DNA from: Pseudomonas sp. MYb327
Lineage (GTDB): Bacteria > Pseudomonadota > Gammaproteobacteria > Pseudomonadales > Pseudomonadaceae
Direction: 5' to 3'
DNA: 64,000 bases
Assembly: GCF_040438925.1 (NCBI RefSeq)
Contig: NZ_CP159258.1
Location: 1,006,001 to 1,070,000, forward strand
Each line of letters starts with the position of its first letter. The stretch's first letter is position 1. A model generated the notes under the pieces. It was not told where the DNA came from. It worked only from the letters and a program-made list of their open reading frames with translations, and made no database searches. A program made the translations under genes and the position numbers. Shown here piece by piece: positions 40,134-49,165 of the stretch.

Positions 40134-41753
40134 ATGACGATTTCTCGACGATGGTTCATGGCAGGCCTGGCGCTGACCGGCGCCGCCGTGCCTGCAGCTT
40201 TTTATGGGCATCGCGAATGGACGAAACCAGACCCGACAATCACCCCCGGCGAAGCGACGTTCGATGTCGCGGATGCCGCCGGTCAACGCTTGGCCGACGC
40301 ACTGCGCGGTGTCTGGCAGATTCGCTTCGAAGGTCGTGATGCGGGGCTTGAAGGCTTGCCTCGGGACGGCCTGGAGGTGTTTCTCGACATCGGCCACAAG
40401 GGGCGCGGCCTGACCGGGTTTCTCGACACCGCCGAGCGTTTGCGCTCGAACGAACAACCGCGTTACCGGGTGCTCGGCGATCTGGCCGGGATCAAACCGG
40501 CGCAGTTGAGCTGGCGCTTGCTCGGCACCCAGGGCACTTGCGATTACGAATTCAGCATGGCGCTGGACGAAGTCTGGGCCGGGTTCGGCAATGCCGGCAG
40601 CGGTTCGCTCAGTGGTCGCGTGGTGGATCTGGATCGGCCGCTGATGATGACCGCCCAGGACAATCGCTTCATCGCCGTCAAACGCGTATTCCCCGAGGCC
40701 CGCGAGCGCACGGGGCTTGAACCGCCGCTGTTGGCCTGGCTGGTATCCCCCGAACATCGCCTTTTTCATCAGCTCTGGCACGCGTCCCGGGACAAATGGC
40801 ACACCTTGCCCGAAGACAAGCGCAACGCTTTGCGCGGCATCGGCTGGCAGCCTGGCCCGCGAGATAAGGAGCGCGATGCCCGGGGCAAGCGCAAGGATCG
40901 CAACGGCTCGGGCGTGGATTTTTTCTTCATGCACCGGCACATGCTCGGCACGGCGCGTTCCCTGCAAGACTTGCCGTCCTGGCAGCAGTTCCCGCTGCCG
41001 CAACCGGAACTGGCGCGGGATCGCATCGGTTTCGCCCATTACTTCGACAATCATGACGGCACGGCGCTGCCACCGACATGGCTGGCGGATGACGATGCCG
41101 AATATTCGCAATGGGTCGCCGACATCAAAACTGCCGAGACTTATCACAGCAATTTCCAGGTCTGGGAATCGCAGTATCGCGATCCTCGTTATCTGTCGAA
41201 GTTGACGTTGGGGCAGTTTGGATCGGAGGTGGAGCTGGGGCTGCACGACTGGCTGCACATGCGCTGGGCCTCGGTGCCGCGCGATCCGTCCAACGGCCAG
41301 CCCGTGCCGTTCGCCCGCGATCCGTCGGACTTCTCCGCGCGCTGGTTTGCGCCGGAAAACGACTTCCTCGGCGACCCGTTTTCGTCCCATGTGAACCCGG
41401 TGTTCTGGCATTTCCACGGCTGGATCGACGATCGCCTGGAAGACTGGTTCCGCGCTCATGAGCGGTTCCATCCGGGGGAAGTCAGTCGGCTTGAGGTCAA
41501 CGGCGTGCAGTGGTTCGCGCCGGGTCGTTGGGTTGAAATTGACGATCCATGGCTCGGCCCGAGCACACATGGTTGCAACACCACGCCGGGGTTGCAGGCG
41601 GGCAAGTCAGTAGAGATGGACCCGGAGACCATGAAACTGGCGTTGCGGATTACCTTTGGCGAAGATGAAAAGAAACTCGCGGATTTGTTCAGGAAGGTGC
41701 CGCAGCGGCCGTGGTATGCGCGCAATCTGAAGGCGAGGCAAAATCAGGTTTGA
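40134..41753 (+). CDS. pvdP: periplasmic tyrosinase PvdP
   Basis: 539 residues from the ATG at 40134, which begins with a twin-arginine leader (SRRWFMAGLALTGAAVPAA). The N-terminal part is a beta-barrel-like domain. The C-terminal part carries the histidines expected for a two-copper tyrosinase centre: MHRHMLGTAR (about residue 270), LHDWLHMRW, and the VNPVFWHFHGWIDDRLEDW segment. PvdP oxidises the tyrosine/Dab condensed precursor of ferribactin to form the dihydroxyquinoline chromophore. It is monocistronic and divergent from pvdMNO, sharing an intergenic region with two PvdS promoters. Length agrees with the P. aeruginosa protein. Confidence 0.93.
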   Translation: MTISRRWFMAGLALTGAAVPAAFYGHREWTKPDPTITPGEATFDVADAAGQRLADALRGVWQIRFEGRDAGLEGLPRDGLEVFLDIGHKGRGLTGFLDTAERLRSNEQPRYRVLGDLAGIKPAQLSWRLLGTQGTCDYEFSMALDEVWAGFGNAGSGSLSGRVVDLDRPLMMTAQDNRFIAVKRVFPEARERTGLEPPLLAWLVSPEHRLFHQLWHASRDKWHTLPEDKRNALRGIGWQPGPRDKERDARGKRKDRNGSGVDFFFMHRHMLGTARSLQDLPSWQQFPLPQPELARDRIGFAHYFDNHDGTALPPTWLADDDAEYSQWVADIKTAETYHSNFQVWESQYRDPRYLSKLTLGQFGSEVELGLHDWLHMRWASVPRDPSNGQPVPFARDPSDFSARWFAPENDFLGDPFSSHVNPVFWHFHGWIDDRLEDWFRAHERFHPGEVSRLEVNGVQWFAPGRWVEIDDPWLGPSTHGCNTTPGLQAGKSVEMDPETMKLALRITFGEDEKKLADLFRKVPQRPWYARNLKARQNQV

Positions 41754-41770
41754 GGACCGCGATATCGTTC

Positions 41771-41866
41771 GATCGCTGGCAAGCCGGCTCCTACAGGTAT
41801 CGCGTCATGCCCAAATTTTGCGAAACATACACATCCCTGTAGGAGCTGGCTTGCCAGCGATGGCGG
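41771..41866. repeat. inverted pair of REP elements
   Basis: Facing ATCGCTGGCAAGCCGGCTCC and GGAGCTGGCTTGCCAGCGAT copies lie between convergent pvdP and opmQ. Confidence 0.75.
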
Positions 41867-41882
41867 CCTGCAGGCGCCACAT

Positions 41883-43277
41883 TTACAAAGCCTGCCACCC
41901 ACCCCCCAGCGCCTTGTACAACGCAATACTCGCCTGCATCCGCGACAACCGCAGCTGCACATTCAAATCCTGCGCGGCATACAGCGTGCGCTGGGTCTCC
42001 AGCACGGTCAGCAAATCCTCGGCCCCGGCCTCATAGCGACTTTGCGCAATGTTGAACGCGGTCTGCGCCTGGCTCAGTTCCTCGCTTTGCCATCGCCGCT
42101 GTTCGTCCAGGCCGCGAATGCTGTTCAGGGCTTTTTCCACATCGGCGAAACCGTTGATGATCGCGCCGCGATAGGTTTCCAGCAGTTCTTCCTGTCGAGC
42201 CGTGGCTTTGTCGCGCTCTGCGCCCAGGCGACCGTTGTTGAACACCGGCGCAAGCAACCCGGCGGTCAGGTTGTAAAAGGGGCTGCGCAGGACGTCGCCG
42301 GCGTTGTCGGCGCCGGAGCCGATTTCTGCGCTCAGGGTCACGGTCGGCAACATCGCGGCGCGGGCGACGGTGACGTCAGCCTCGGCGGCGGCCAGTTGCG
42401 CTTCAGCTCGGGCAATGTCCGGGCGACGGCTGAGCAACTGGCTGGGTACACCGGCGTCGATGGCCGGCCAGGACAATTGATCGAAGTGTTCCTGGCCCAG
42501 CGTCAGTTCCTGCACCGGGCGGCCGAGCAGGGTGGCGAGGCTGATTTGCGCGTCCCTGGCCTGTTGCTGCACCAGCGGCAATTGCCGTTGTTGCGCCGCC
42601 ACCAGGCTTTTTTGCTGGGCCAGTTCGAGGGCTGTCGCCGAGCCTGAATCGAAGCGGGTCTGCACCAGTTTCAGAACGTTCTGCGCATTGGTCAGATTCA
42701 ACTCGGCAATGCGGCTCTGCTCCTGCAACGACAAGGTCTGCGCGTAGCCGTTGGCCACACCGCTGAGTAGCGTCAGCTCCACGGTCGCCTGATCGAACTC
42801 GCTGGCCTGCAAGGCAAATTGCGCGCTGTCGCGGGAGGCGCGCTGGCCACCCCAGAAGTCGATTTCGTAACTGGCACTGAGGCTGGCGTTGAAGTAGTCG
42901 ACGGCGCTGTTGTCGCTGTCCGCGTCCAGTTGGCTGTAGCCATCGCCGCGCAGCAGTTTCTGCCGATTGGCATTAAGTGCGGCTTTGACCTCCGGCAGCT
43001 GCGAGCCGCCAGCGATCACGGTTTGGGCTTGTGCCTGGCGCACCCGGGCGATGGCGGCGGCCAGATCGTAACTGCCGACTCGGGCCTGTTCGATGAGCCG
43101 TCCCAACTGTGGACTGCCGAACCGGTTCCACCATTGCCGGTTGTCATGAATGGCGCCTTGGTTGTGTGGCGATTGCCAGTTGGCGGGTGGCTGGATGCCG
43201 CTGTCCGGGCGCTGGGCAGGACTGCCGCAAGCACCGAGCAACAGGCAGAGGGTCAACAGACTCAATGGCGGCTTCAT
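41883..43277 (-). CDS. opmQ: outer-membrane efflux lipoprotein OpmQ
   Basis: 464 residues from the ATG at 43277. A lipobox LLLGAC with Cys17 marks it as a lipoprotein. It belongs to the TolC-type NodT/OprM family: an N-terminal helical repeat (NWQSPHNQGAIHDNRQWWNRFG), LLSRRPDIARAEAQLAAAEADV mid-way, and a second helical repeat ending SRYEAGAEDLLTVLETQRTLY. It forms the outer-membrane exit duct for PvdR-PvdT, which secretes new pyoverdine and recycles iron-stripped pyoverdine. It lies 7 bases after pvdT in the same operon. Upstream in-frame codons overlap pvdT and lack the lipobox. Confidence 0.92.
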   Translation of the reverse strand: MKPPLSLLTLCLLLGACGSPAQRPDSGIQPPANWQSPHNQGAIHDNRQWWNRFGSPQLGRLIEQARVGSYDLAAAIARVRQAQAQTVIAGGSQLPEVKAALNANRQKLLRGDGYSQLDADSDNSAVDYFNASLSASYEIDFWGGQRASRDSAQFALQASEFDQATVELTLLSGVANGYAQTLSLQEQSRIAELNLTNAQNVLKLVQTRFDSGSATALELAQQKSLVAAQQRQLPLVQQQARDAQISLATLLGRPVQELTLGQEHFDQLSWPAIDAGVPSQLLSRRPDIARAEAQLAAAEADVTVARAAMLPTVTLSAEIGSGADNAGDVLRSPFYNLTAGLLAPVFNNGRLGAERDKATARQEELLETYRGAIINGFADVEKALNSIRGLDEQRRWQSEELSQAQTAFNIAQSRYEAGAEDLLTVLETQRTLYAAQDLNVQLRLSRMQASIALYKALGGGWQAL

Positions 43278-43284
43278 GGAGAAA

Positions 43285-45258
43285 TCATTCACTGGTAAGG
43301 GCCGTGACCGGGTCGAGCCGGGCAGCTTTGCGGGCCGGCATGAAGCCGAAGACAACACCGGTGACAAGGGCGCAGCCGAAGGCGCCAAGCACGGCTATCA
43401 AGGAGAACGCTACGGCGACTTCGCTGAGGATCAGCACACCACCGACGAACAGCGCCAGAGCGATCCCGGCCAATCCGCCGACCACCGAGAGCATCACCGC
43501 TTCGGTGAGGAACTGACGCAGGATGTCCCGTTGCCGGGCGCCGGTGGCCATGCGAATACCGATCTCGCGGGTGCGCTCGCGCACGGTCATGAGCATGATG
43601 TTCATCACACCGATGCCGCCCACCAACAACGAAATCGCCGCGATTGAACCGAGCATCAGCGACAGGGTGTTTTGCGTGCGCGCCTCGGCCTGGATCATCG
43701 CCGCGTTGTTGGTCAGCTCGAAATCCTTTTTGCCGTTGTGCAGGCGCAGCATCAGTTGCTCGATGGCGTGCTCGGTTTCCTTGACCTTGCGCGCATCGGC
43801 GGCGGCAATCGCGATGTACTCCGGATTGTGGGTGCCGAACAAGCGCACGCTGGCGGCGGAGTAGGGAATGGCGATGCGGTCGTCGCTGTCGGAGTCGCCG
43901 GAACTGGCGCCTTTTTCCGCCAGCACGCCAACCACCTGGAACGGCACGTTTTCGATCAGGATGTACTGGCCGATGGGATTGGCGACGTCCTTGAGCAGTT
44001 TAGTCCGCACCTTGTGGCCGATCACAGCCACGGCGGCGGCATTCTGTTCATCGGCTTCGGTGAAGTAGCTGCCTTCGACCACGGGCCAGTTGAAGATCGC
44101 CGGGAAGTTGGTGTCATTGCCGCCGACGTAGCTCAAGTGGTCGAGGTTGCCGAAGCGCACCCCGGCCTCCTGGCCGTTGACTGGCATGATCCGCATCACT
44201 TGCGGCAGGCTGGCCACGGCTTTGACTTCGTCCAGGGTGATGATGCCCAGCGGCGTTCGCGGGTTTGGCGCCGAGCCGCTGAGGTAAATGATGTTGGAGC
44301 CGAATGCGCCCATTTGCGCCATGACCTGGCGCTTGCTGCCTTCACCGACTGCGAGCATCACCACCACCGAGGCGACGCCGATGATGATGCCGAGCAGCGT
44401 CAGCGCGGTGCGGAACTTGTTGATCCACATCACCCGCCACGCCGCTTGCACCGCATCGAGCAGTTCGCCTTTCCAGGCACCGGTGGCTTCGGCGCCTTCG
44501 CTCAGGCGTTTGCGCAAATCGACGGCTTGAAGGGCTCCGGGGTTGGCCGAATGTTGCGCGCCTGGATTGTCACGGGCGCTGTCGCTGATGATCAGGCCGT
44601 CGCGAATCTCGATGATGCGCTTGGCCCGCGCCGCCACTTCCCGGTCGTGGGTGATGAGGATGACGACGTGGCCTTGGCTCGCCAGTTCGTCGAGCAGCGC
44701 CATGACTTCTTTGCCGCTGTGGCTGTCGAGGGCGCCGGTGGGCTCGTCGGCGAGGATGATGTGTCCGCCGTTCATCAAGGCGCGGGCGATGGACACCCGT
44801 TGCTGCTGGCCACCGGAGAGCTGATGCGGGCGATTGCCGGTGCGCGTGGCCAGGCCGAGACGGTCGAGCAGGGCGGCGGCGCGGGCGTGGCGTTCGGCGG
44901 CCGGTAAACCTGCGTAGATCGCCGGCATCTCGACGTTTTCCTGGGCCGAGCCGGACGGGATCAGGTGATAACCCTGGAACACGAAACCGAAAGCTTCGCG
45001 CCGCAGCCAGGCCAGTGCATCGCTGTCGAGAGCGGCGACGTTTTCCCCGGCGAAGCGATATTCGCCCGAGGTCGGGCGGTCGAGGCAGCCGAGAATGTTC
45101 ATCAGCGTCGACTTGCCGGAACCGGACGCGCCGACAATCGCCACGAACTCACCGGCATGGATCGACAGGTCAATGCCGCGCAACACGTGAACTTCAGGGG
45201 CGTCGCCACCGCCGTAGGCTTTGCGGATGCCTTGCAGTTCAATCAGAGGCGTCTGCAT
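43285..45258 (-). CDS. pvdT: MacB-type ABC exporter PvdT
   Basis: 657 residues. An N-terminal nucleotide-binding domain (Walker [11 protein letters not shown] at about 41, [15 protein letters not shown], Walker [12 protein letters not shown]) is fused to a MacB-type membrane part. That part has one TM near residue 280, a large periplasmic domain, and three TMs at the C-terminus with [19 protein letters not shown]. It drives periplasmic efflux/recycling of pyoverdine with PvdR and OpmQ. Its ATG directly follows the pvdR stop (TGA-ATG), indicating translational coupling. Confidence 0.94.
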   Translation of the reverse strand: MQTPLIELQGIRKAYGGGDAPEVHVLRGIDLSIHAGEFVAIVGASGSGKSTLMNILGCLDRPTSGEYRFAGENVAALDSDALAWLRREAFGFVFQGYHLIPSGSAQENVEMPAIYAGLPAAERHARAAALLDRLGLATRTGNRPHQLSGGQQQRVSIARALMNGGHIILADEPTGALDSHSGKEVMALLDELASQGHVVILITHDREVAARAKRIIEIRDGLIISDSARDNPGAQHSANPGALQAVDLRKRLSEGAEATGAWKGELLDAVQAAWRVMWINKFRTALTLLGIIIGVASVVVMLAVGEGSKRQVMAQMGAFGSNIIYLSGSAPNPRTPLGIITLDEVKAVASLPQVMRIMPVNGQEAGVRFGNLDHLSYVGGNDTNFPAIFNWPVVEGSYFTEADEQNAAAVAVIGHKVRTKLLKDVANPIGQYILIENVPFQVVGVLAEKGASSGDSDSDDRIAIPYSAASVRLFGTHNPEYIAIAAADARKVKETEHAIEQLMLRLHNGKKDFELTNNAAMIQAEARTQNTLSLMLGSIAAISLLVGGIGVMNIMLMTVRERTREIGIRMATGARQRDILRQFLTEAVMLSVVGGLAGIALALFVGGVLILSEVAVAFSLIAVLGAFGCALVTGVVFGFMPARKAARLDPVTALTSE

Positions 45259-46431
45259 TCAGCCGCCACTCCCGTCGGCCGGGCCGATCAACAGATGATC
45301 GCCTTCCTGCAAGCCGTCGAGGATCTGCACCCGCAGGCGATCGCTGATGCCGGTGCGTACGTTGCGTTGCTCGATGCTGCCGTTTTTGGCGACCACTTGT
45401 GCGGTTTGCTGATCTGCTTGCGCGCCCGCTTGAAGCGCGGCAATCGGCGCGGTCAGCACGTTTTGCGCCTGGTCGGCGACGAAAAATACCTGGGTGGTCA
45501 TTTCCGCCATCAAGGCGTTATCGGCGTTATCGACGTCGAGTAACACGGTGTACAGAACCACGCGCGCGCTGCCGCTTTTGCTCGAACTGGCCGGGCTGCC
45601 ACCGCCCTGACTCGTTTGATCCAGGGGTTTGGGCGGCACCGGCAGAATCTGCCGCACAGTGCTTTTCCAGCGTCTTGTGCCGCCGCTGAGGGTGGTGAAC
45701 CAGGCATTCATGCCAGGTTTGACGTGGCCGATATCGGCTTCGGAGACCTCGGCCCACACGGTCATCGGCGACAGTTTGGCAATGCGCAGAATCAGTGGCG
45801 TTTGTTGCTGGGCGTTGAGGGTCTGGCCCTCACGGGCGTCGAGTGCGACCACGGTGCCGGACATCGGCGCGTAAATCCGCGTGTAACCGAGTTCGGCCTG
45901 ATCGCTGCGCAGGCTGGCCTGGGCCTGGCGGATCTGCGCCTGGAACATGTCGATGCGCGCCTGGGTGGCGCGCAGTTCGGCCTGGGCGGTCTGCACGTCT
46001 TCTTCGCGGGTGGCGTTGCCGGCCTTGAGATTTTGCTGGCGCTGGAATTTCTGTTTGGCCAAGTCGTGTTGCGCCCGTTGCTCCTGGAGCTGTGCCTTGA
46101 GGTTTTCGATGGAGAAACGCCCGGCGTCGAGTTTGGCCTGTTGCGTCGACGGATCGATTTCCACCAGTAACTGGCCTTCCTTGACCACATCGCCGACTTC
46201 CACGTGGATCTTTTGAATCTGCCCGGACGCCTGGGCGCCGACGTCGACGTAGCGCCTCGGTTGCAGGGTGCCCAACGCCGTGACGCTGCTTTCGATGTCG
46301 GCGCGGGTGACCTGCACGGTCGCGAACTGGTCCCGGCCGGGCGGGATAATTTGCCAGGCGGCCACGGCGATTACGGGGATCAGGCTGAGTGCGACAAGCA
46401 GGGCGCGTCGGGTCTGACGGGGACGTTTCAT
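45259..46431 (-). CDS. pvdR: periplasmic adaptor PvdR
   Basis: 390 residues from the ATG at 46431 with GGAA 8 bases ahead; a long in-frame extension upstream runs through the promoter and is rejected. It has an N-terminal membrane anchor (ALLVALSLIPVIAVAAWQI), a lipoyl/barrel-sandwich domain split around a coiled-coil hairpin (LKAQLQEQRAQHDLAKQKFQ), and a C-terminal beta domain. It is a MacA/RND-type membrane fusion protein linking PvdT to OpmQ. First gene of pvdR-pvdT-opmQ, behind a perfect PvdS promoter. Confidence 0.93.
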   Translation of the reverse strand: MKRPRQTRRALLVALSLIPVIAVAAWQIIPPGRDQFATVQVTRADIESSVTALGTLQPRRYVDVGAQASGQIQKIHVEVGDVVKEGQLLVEIDPSTQQAKLDAGRFSIENLKAQLQEQRAQHDLAKQKFQRQQNLKAGNATREEDVQTAQAELRATQARIDMFQAQIRQAQASLRSDQAELGYTRIYAPMSGTVVALDAREGQTLNAQQQTPLILRIAKLSPMTVWAEVSEADIGHVKPGMNAWFTTLSGGTRRWKSTVRQILPVPPKPLDQTSQGGGSPASSSKSGSARVVLYTVLLDVDNADNALMAEMTTQVFFVADQAQNVLTAPIAALQAGAQADQQTAQVVAKNGSIEQRNVRTGISDRLRVQILDGLQEGDHLLIGPADGSGG

Positions 46432-46495
46432 GCAGGGTTCCAAAGCAGTTGAACACTGCCGTGGAGCCGGCAGGGACATGGAGCTGTTCTTGTAG

Positions 46496-46519
46496 ACGAC
46501 GACAGGGACAGAGAATTTA
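46496..46519 (-). promoter_or_regulatory. iron-starvation (PvdS) promoter of pvdRT-opmQ
   Basis: On the minus strand TAAAT, 16 bases, CGT: a perfect match, 65 bases before the pvdR start. Confidence 0.87.
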
Positions 46520-46590
46520 GCCCCGGACATATGGGGATACACCTGTAGACCATGACTATTTGTCGGGCAAGACAAAGCAATACTTTAAAT

Positions 46591-46609
46591 CTATATGAGA
46601 ATTACTATA
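46591..46609 (+). promoter_or_regulatory. possible Fur box upstream of fpvI
   Basis: CTATATGAGAATTACTATA matches about 11 of 19 positions of the Fur consensus, with the core TGAGAATTACTAT. It sits 96 bases before the fpvI start; Fur repression of fpvI is known in P. aeruginosa. Confidence 0.45.
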
Positions 46610-46704
46610 AATTACGCACCTCAAGCTGCCACTATCGTGCCACTGCCTGTTTTTGGGGGCCGATAGCCTGGTTCAAGGACAGAAACCGCCCCCGTGCCGG
46701 AGTC

Positions 46705-47187
46705 ATGTTGGAAAACTACTATCGCGAGCTGGTGTGTTTCCTGAACGCCAAGCTCGGCAACCGTCAGGTCGCCGAAGATGTGGTGCATGACGCTTATCTG
46801 CGGGTCCTGGAACGCTCCAGCGCCACGCCGATCGAGCAACCCCGGGCCTTTCTTTATCGCACCGCGCTGAACCTGGTGATCGACGATCATCGGCGCAACG
46901 CCTTGCGCCAGGTCGAGTCGCTGGACGTGCTCGACAATGAAGAACGCTACTTCAGTCCATCCCCCCTCAGCAGCCTCGATCACGGTCAGCGCCTCGACAT
47001 GCTCCAGCGTGCATTGGCAGAACTGCCTCGGTTGTGCCGCGAAAGTTTCCTGCTGCGCAAGATCGAAGGTTTATCGCATCCGGAGATCGCCGAACAACTG
47101 GGCATTTCCAAGGCATTAGTAGAAAAGCACATCGTCAATGCGATGAAGCACTGCCGGATGCGGATGCTGCATTGGGACGCCCATTGA
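46705..47187 (+). CDS. fpvI: ECF sigma factor FpvI
   Basis: 160 residues from the ATG at 46705 (MLENYYRELVCFLNAKLG). Region 2 includes QVAEDVVHDAYLRVLERS and RAFLYRTALNLVIDDHRR. Region 4 includes LPRLCRESFLLRKIEGLSHPEIAEQLGISKALVEKHI. Size and sequence fit the FecI-like FpvI, not PvdS, which I recall has a different N-terminus and is longer. FpvI directs transcription of the receptor gene fpvA after ferripyoverdine uptake. GGAG lies only 2 bases before the ATG, so the true start could be a little upstream, where the frame stays open from 46552. Its anti-sigma FpvR is not in the window. Confidence 0.88.
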   Translation: MLENYYRELVCFLNAKLGNRQVAEDVVHDAYLRVLERSSATPIEQPRAFLYRTALNLVIDDHRRNALRQVESLDVLDNEERYFSPSPLSSLDHGQRLDMLQRALAELPRLCRESFLLRKIEGLSHPEIAEQLGISKALVEKHIVNAMKHCRMRMLHWDAH

Positions 47188-47210
47188 TCTTCGCGATCAT
47201 CTGTTCTTGT

Positions 47211-47234
47211 TAAATTTTATTTCACTGTCCTCGT
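47211..47234 (+). promoter_or_regulatory. iron-starvation (PvdS) promoter of pvdA
   Basis: TAAAT, 16 bases, CGT: a perfect match, 99 bases before the pvdA start. Confidence 0.87.
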
Positions 47235-47332
47235 TCCTAATCAACAGACGACCTGCTGTCCTGCTCAAGGCTGGTCAGGTCACTTAGGCTTATCTCCCCG
47301 CCGCTCGGGGGTTTCTCCAGAGGACACTGGAA

Positions 47333-48667
47333 ATGACACAGGCAATTGCATCGCCCATCGTTCACGACCTGATCGGCGTCGGTTTCGGCCCTTCGAACCT
47401 GGCGCTGGCCATCGCTCTGCAAGAGCGCGGGCCGAGCCAGGGCGAACTGGATGTGCTGTTTCTCGACAAGCAGGCCAACTACAGCTGGCATGGCAACACC
47501 CTGTCGACCCAGAGCGAGTTGCAGATTTCCTTCCTCAAGGACCTGGTGACCCTGCGCAACCCCACCAGCCCTTACTCGTTCGTCAATTACCTCAAGGCCC
47601 ACGGTCGCCTGGTGGACTTCATCAACCTCGGCACCTTCTATCCGTGCCGCATGGAGTACAACGACTACCTGCGCTGGGTTGCTGCGCAGTTCGATAGGCA
47701 GAGCCGTTACGGCGAAGAAGTGCTGACCATCGAACCGGTGCTGCACAACCAGCAAGTCGAAGCGCTGCGGGTGATTTCTCGCGACGCCACCGGGCATCAA
47801 CAGGTGCGCACCACCCGTTCGGTGGTAGTCAGCGCCGGCGGCACCCCGCGCATTCCCGAGGCGTTCAAGGCGCTGAAGGATGACAGTCGCGTGTTTCATC
47901 ACTCGCAGTACCTGGCGCAAATGGCCAGGCAACCGTGCGTGAACAACCAGCCGATGAGCATCGCGATCATCGGCGGCGGTCAGAGTGCGGCGGAAGCCTT
48001 CATCGATTTGAACGACAGCTTCCCGTCGGTGCAGGTGGACATGATCCTGCGCGGTTCGGCCTTGAAACCGGCGGACGACAGCCCGTTCGTCAACGAAGTG
48101 TTCTCGCCGGAATTCACCGACCTGGTGTTCCAGCAGGCCAGCAGTGAGCGTGAACGTCTGGTCAACGAGTACCACAACACCAACTATTCGGTGGTGGACA
48201 TCGACCTGATCGAGCGCATCTACGGCATCTTCTACCGGCAGAAAGTCTCGGGCATTGCCCGCCATGCGTTTCGTACCCTGACCACGATCGAAAAGGCCAC
48301 CGCCACTGAGCGCGGCATTGAACTGGTGGTGCGTAACGGCGCCAACGGCGAAGTCACGGTGCGTCATTACGACGCCGTGGTACTGGCCACCGGTTATGAG
48401 CGCCAGATGCACCGCAAACTACTGGCGCCGCTGGAGCAGTACCTGGGTGACTTCGAGGTCGACCGCCATTACAAACTGATCACCGACGAGCGCTGCAAGG
48501 CCGGCATTTATATGCAGGGCTTCTGCCAGGCCAGTCATGGTTTGAGCGATACGCTGCTGTCGATCCTGCCGATTCGTGCCGACGAAATTGCCGGGTCACT
48601 GTATGACCATGGCAAGCATCGTGGGCACCGTTCGGTAGTGGATTTGTTGTTGGCTACCGCGAGTTAA
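47333..48667 (+). CDS. pvdA: L-ornithine N5-monooxygenase
   Basis: 444 residues. It hydroxylates the side-chain nitrogen of ornithine with NADPH, O2 and FAD, the first committed step toward the hydroxamate iron ligands. It shows the FAD motif GVGFGPSNLAL (about 15-25), the NADPH motif GGGQSAAEAF (from 214) and the C-terminal ATGYERQ motif of the family. AGAGGA precedes the ATG by 8 bases. The enzyme that then formylates or acylates hydroxyornithine is not present nearby, so the final ligand chemistry cannot be read here. It follows fpvI in the same direction but has its own PvdS promoter. Confidence 0.95.
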   Translation: MTQAIASPIVHDLIGVGFGPSNLALAIALQERGPSQGELDVLFLDKQANYSWHGNTLSTQSELQISFLKDLVTLRNPTSPYSFVNYLKAHGRLVDFINLGTFYPCRMEYNDYLRWVAAQFDRQSRYGEEVLTIEPVLHNQQVEALRVISRDATGHQQVRTTRSVVVSAGGTPRIPEAFKALKDDSRVFHHSQYLAQMARQPCVNNQPMSIAIIGGGQSAAEAFIDLNDSFPSVQVDMILRGSALKPADDSPFVNEVFSPEFTDLVFQQASSERERLVNEYHNTNYSVVDIDLIERIYGIFYRQKVSGIARHAFRTLTTIEKATATERGIELVVRNGANGEVTVRHYDAVVLATGYERQMHRKLLAPLEQYLGDFEVDRHYKLITDERCKAGIYMQGFCQASHGLSDTLLSILPIRADEIAGSLYDHGKHRGHRSVVDLLLATAS

Positions 48668-48688
48668 TATCTTCAGCGACTGGCAGGC

Positions 48689-48766
48689 CCTCATCGCGAG
48701 CAAGCTCCCACATTTGATCTGTGTCCGCAGATCAAACTGTGTGCGAGCTTGCTCGCGATGAGGCCA
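48689..48766. repeat. inverted pair of REP elements
   Basis: CATCGCGAGCAAGCTCCCACA and a facing GTGCGAGCTTGCTCGCGATG lie behind pvdA. Confidence 0.7.
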
Positions 48767-49086
48767 TTGAATGCAGCGCAAATATCCAATCCTGAACCCT
48801 CCCTGAAGAACCCCGCGATTCCCCCTGCAATCTCCTGCAACAGGTTTACTCTCCAAATACCGGGGCGTAAGCTTCGCGCGTTTTCAATCAATAGCGGAGA
48901 CCCACAGTGGGTACTTGTTCGAGTGACAGTAGTCGGCCGGTTTCGATAACCGGCATATCCTCGGCCAGATAACGCGCAGCCTTTTTGTGCCGTTGTCTCG
49001 CCGTAACAAGCGAGCAGCGGCATCCCGATAACGGCCGGTTCCGGTCCGTGTCCCGACGTCCTCTCATCGACGCTGAACCGTGCGTG

Positions 49087-49149
49087 ATGTTCGACCCTGT
49101 GTCGTCATCGCGGCGCACCGACACGCCTGCTCGAAGGTTTCCCGGCTGA
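49087..49149 (+). CDS. possible mgtA leader peptide
   Basis: A 20-residue frame, MFDPVSSSRRTDTPARRFPG, ends 16 bases before the mgtA ATG. It has an early Asp-Pro, Arg pairs and three prolines, loosely recalling the MgtL leader of Salmonella, whose proline codons couple translation to mgtA read-through. The Shine-Dalgarno is weak, so translation is uncertain. Confidence 0.3.
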   Translation: MFDPVSSSRRTDTPARRFPG

Positions 49150-49165
49150 CCCTGGGGGAACTGCC

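Larger units (their letters stand above)
48668..49165 (+). other. non-coding leader region of mgtA with a REP pair
   Basis: About 500 bases without a convincing long gene. The first 100 bases hold facing REP copies. The rest, GC-rich and able to fold, lies upstream of an Mg2+ transporter and may be a regulatory 5' leader; a 20-codon frame ends 16 bases before mgtA. No clear -10/-35 could be assigned. Confidence 0.4.

Noticed and set aside
46552..46704. A longer fpvI start 51 codons upstream
   Set aside because: The added residues cover the putative Fur site and do not resemble sigma region 1/2; FpvI normally begins near MLE-YYREL.
47237..48412. A 391-codon minus-strand frame over pvdA
   Set aside because: Antisense to pvdA, which has complete FAD and NADPH motifs and a PvdS promoter.
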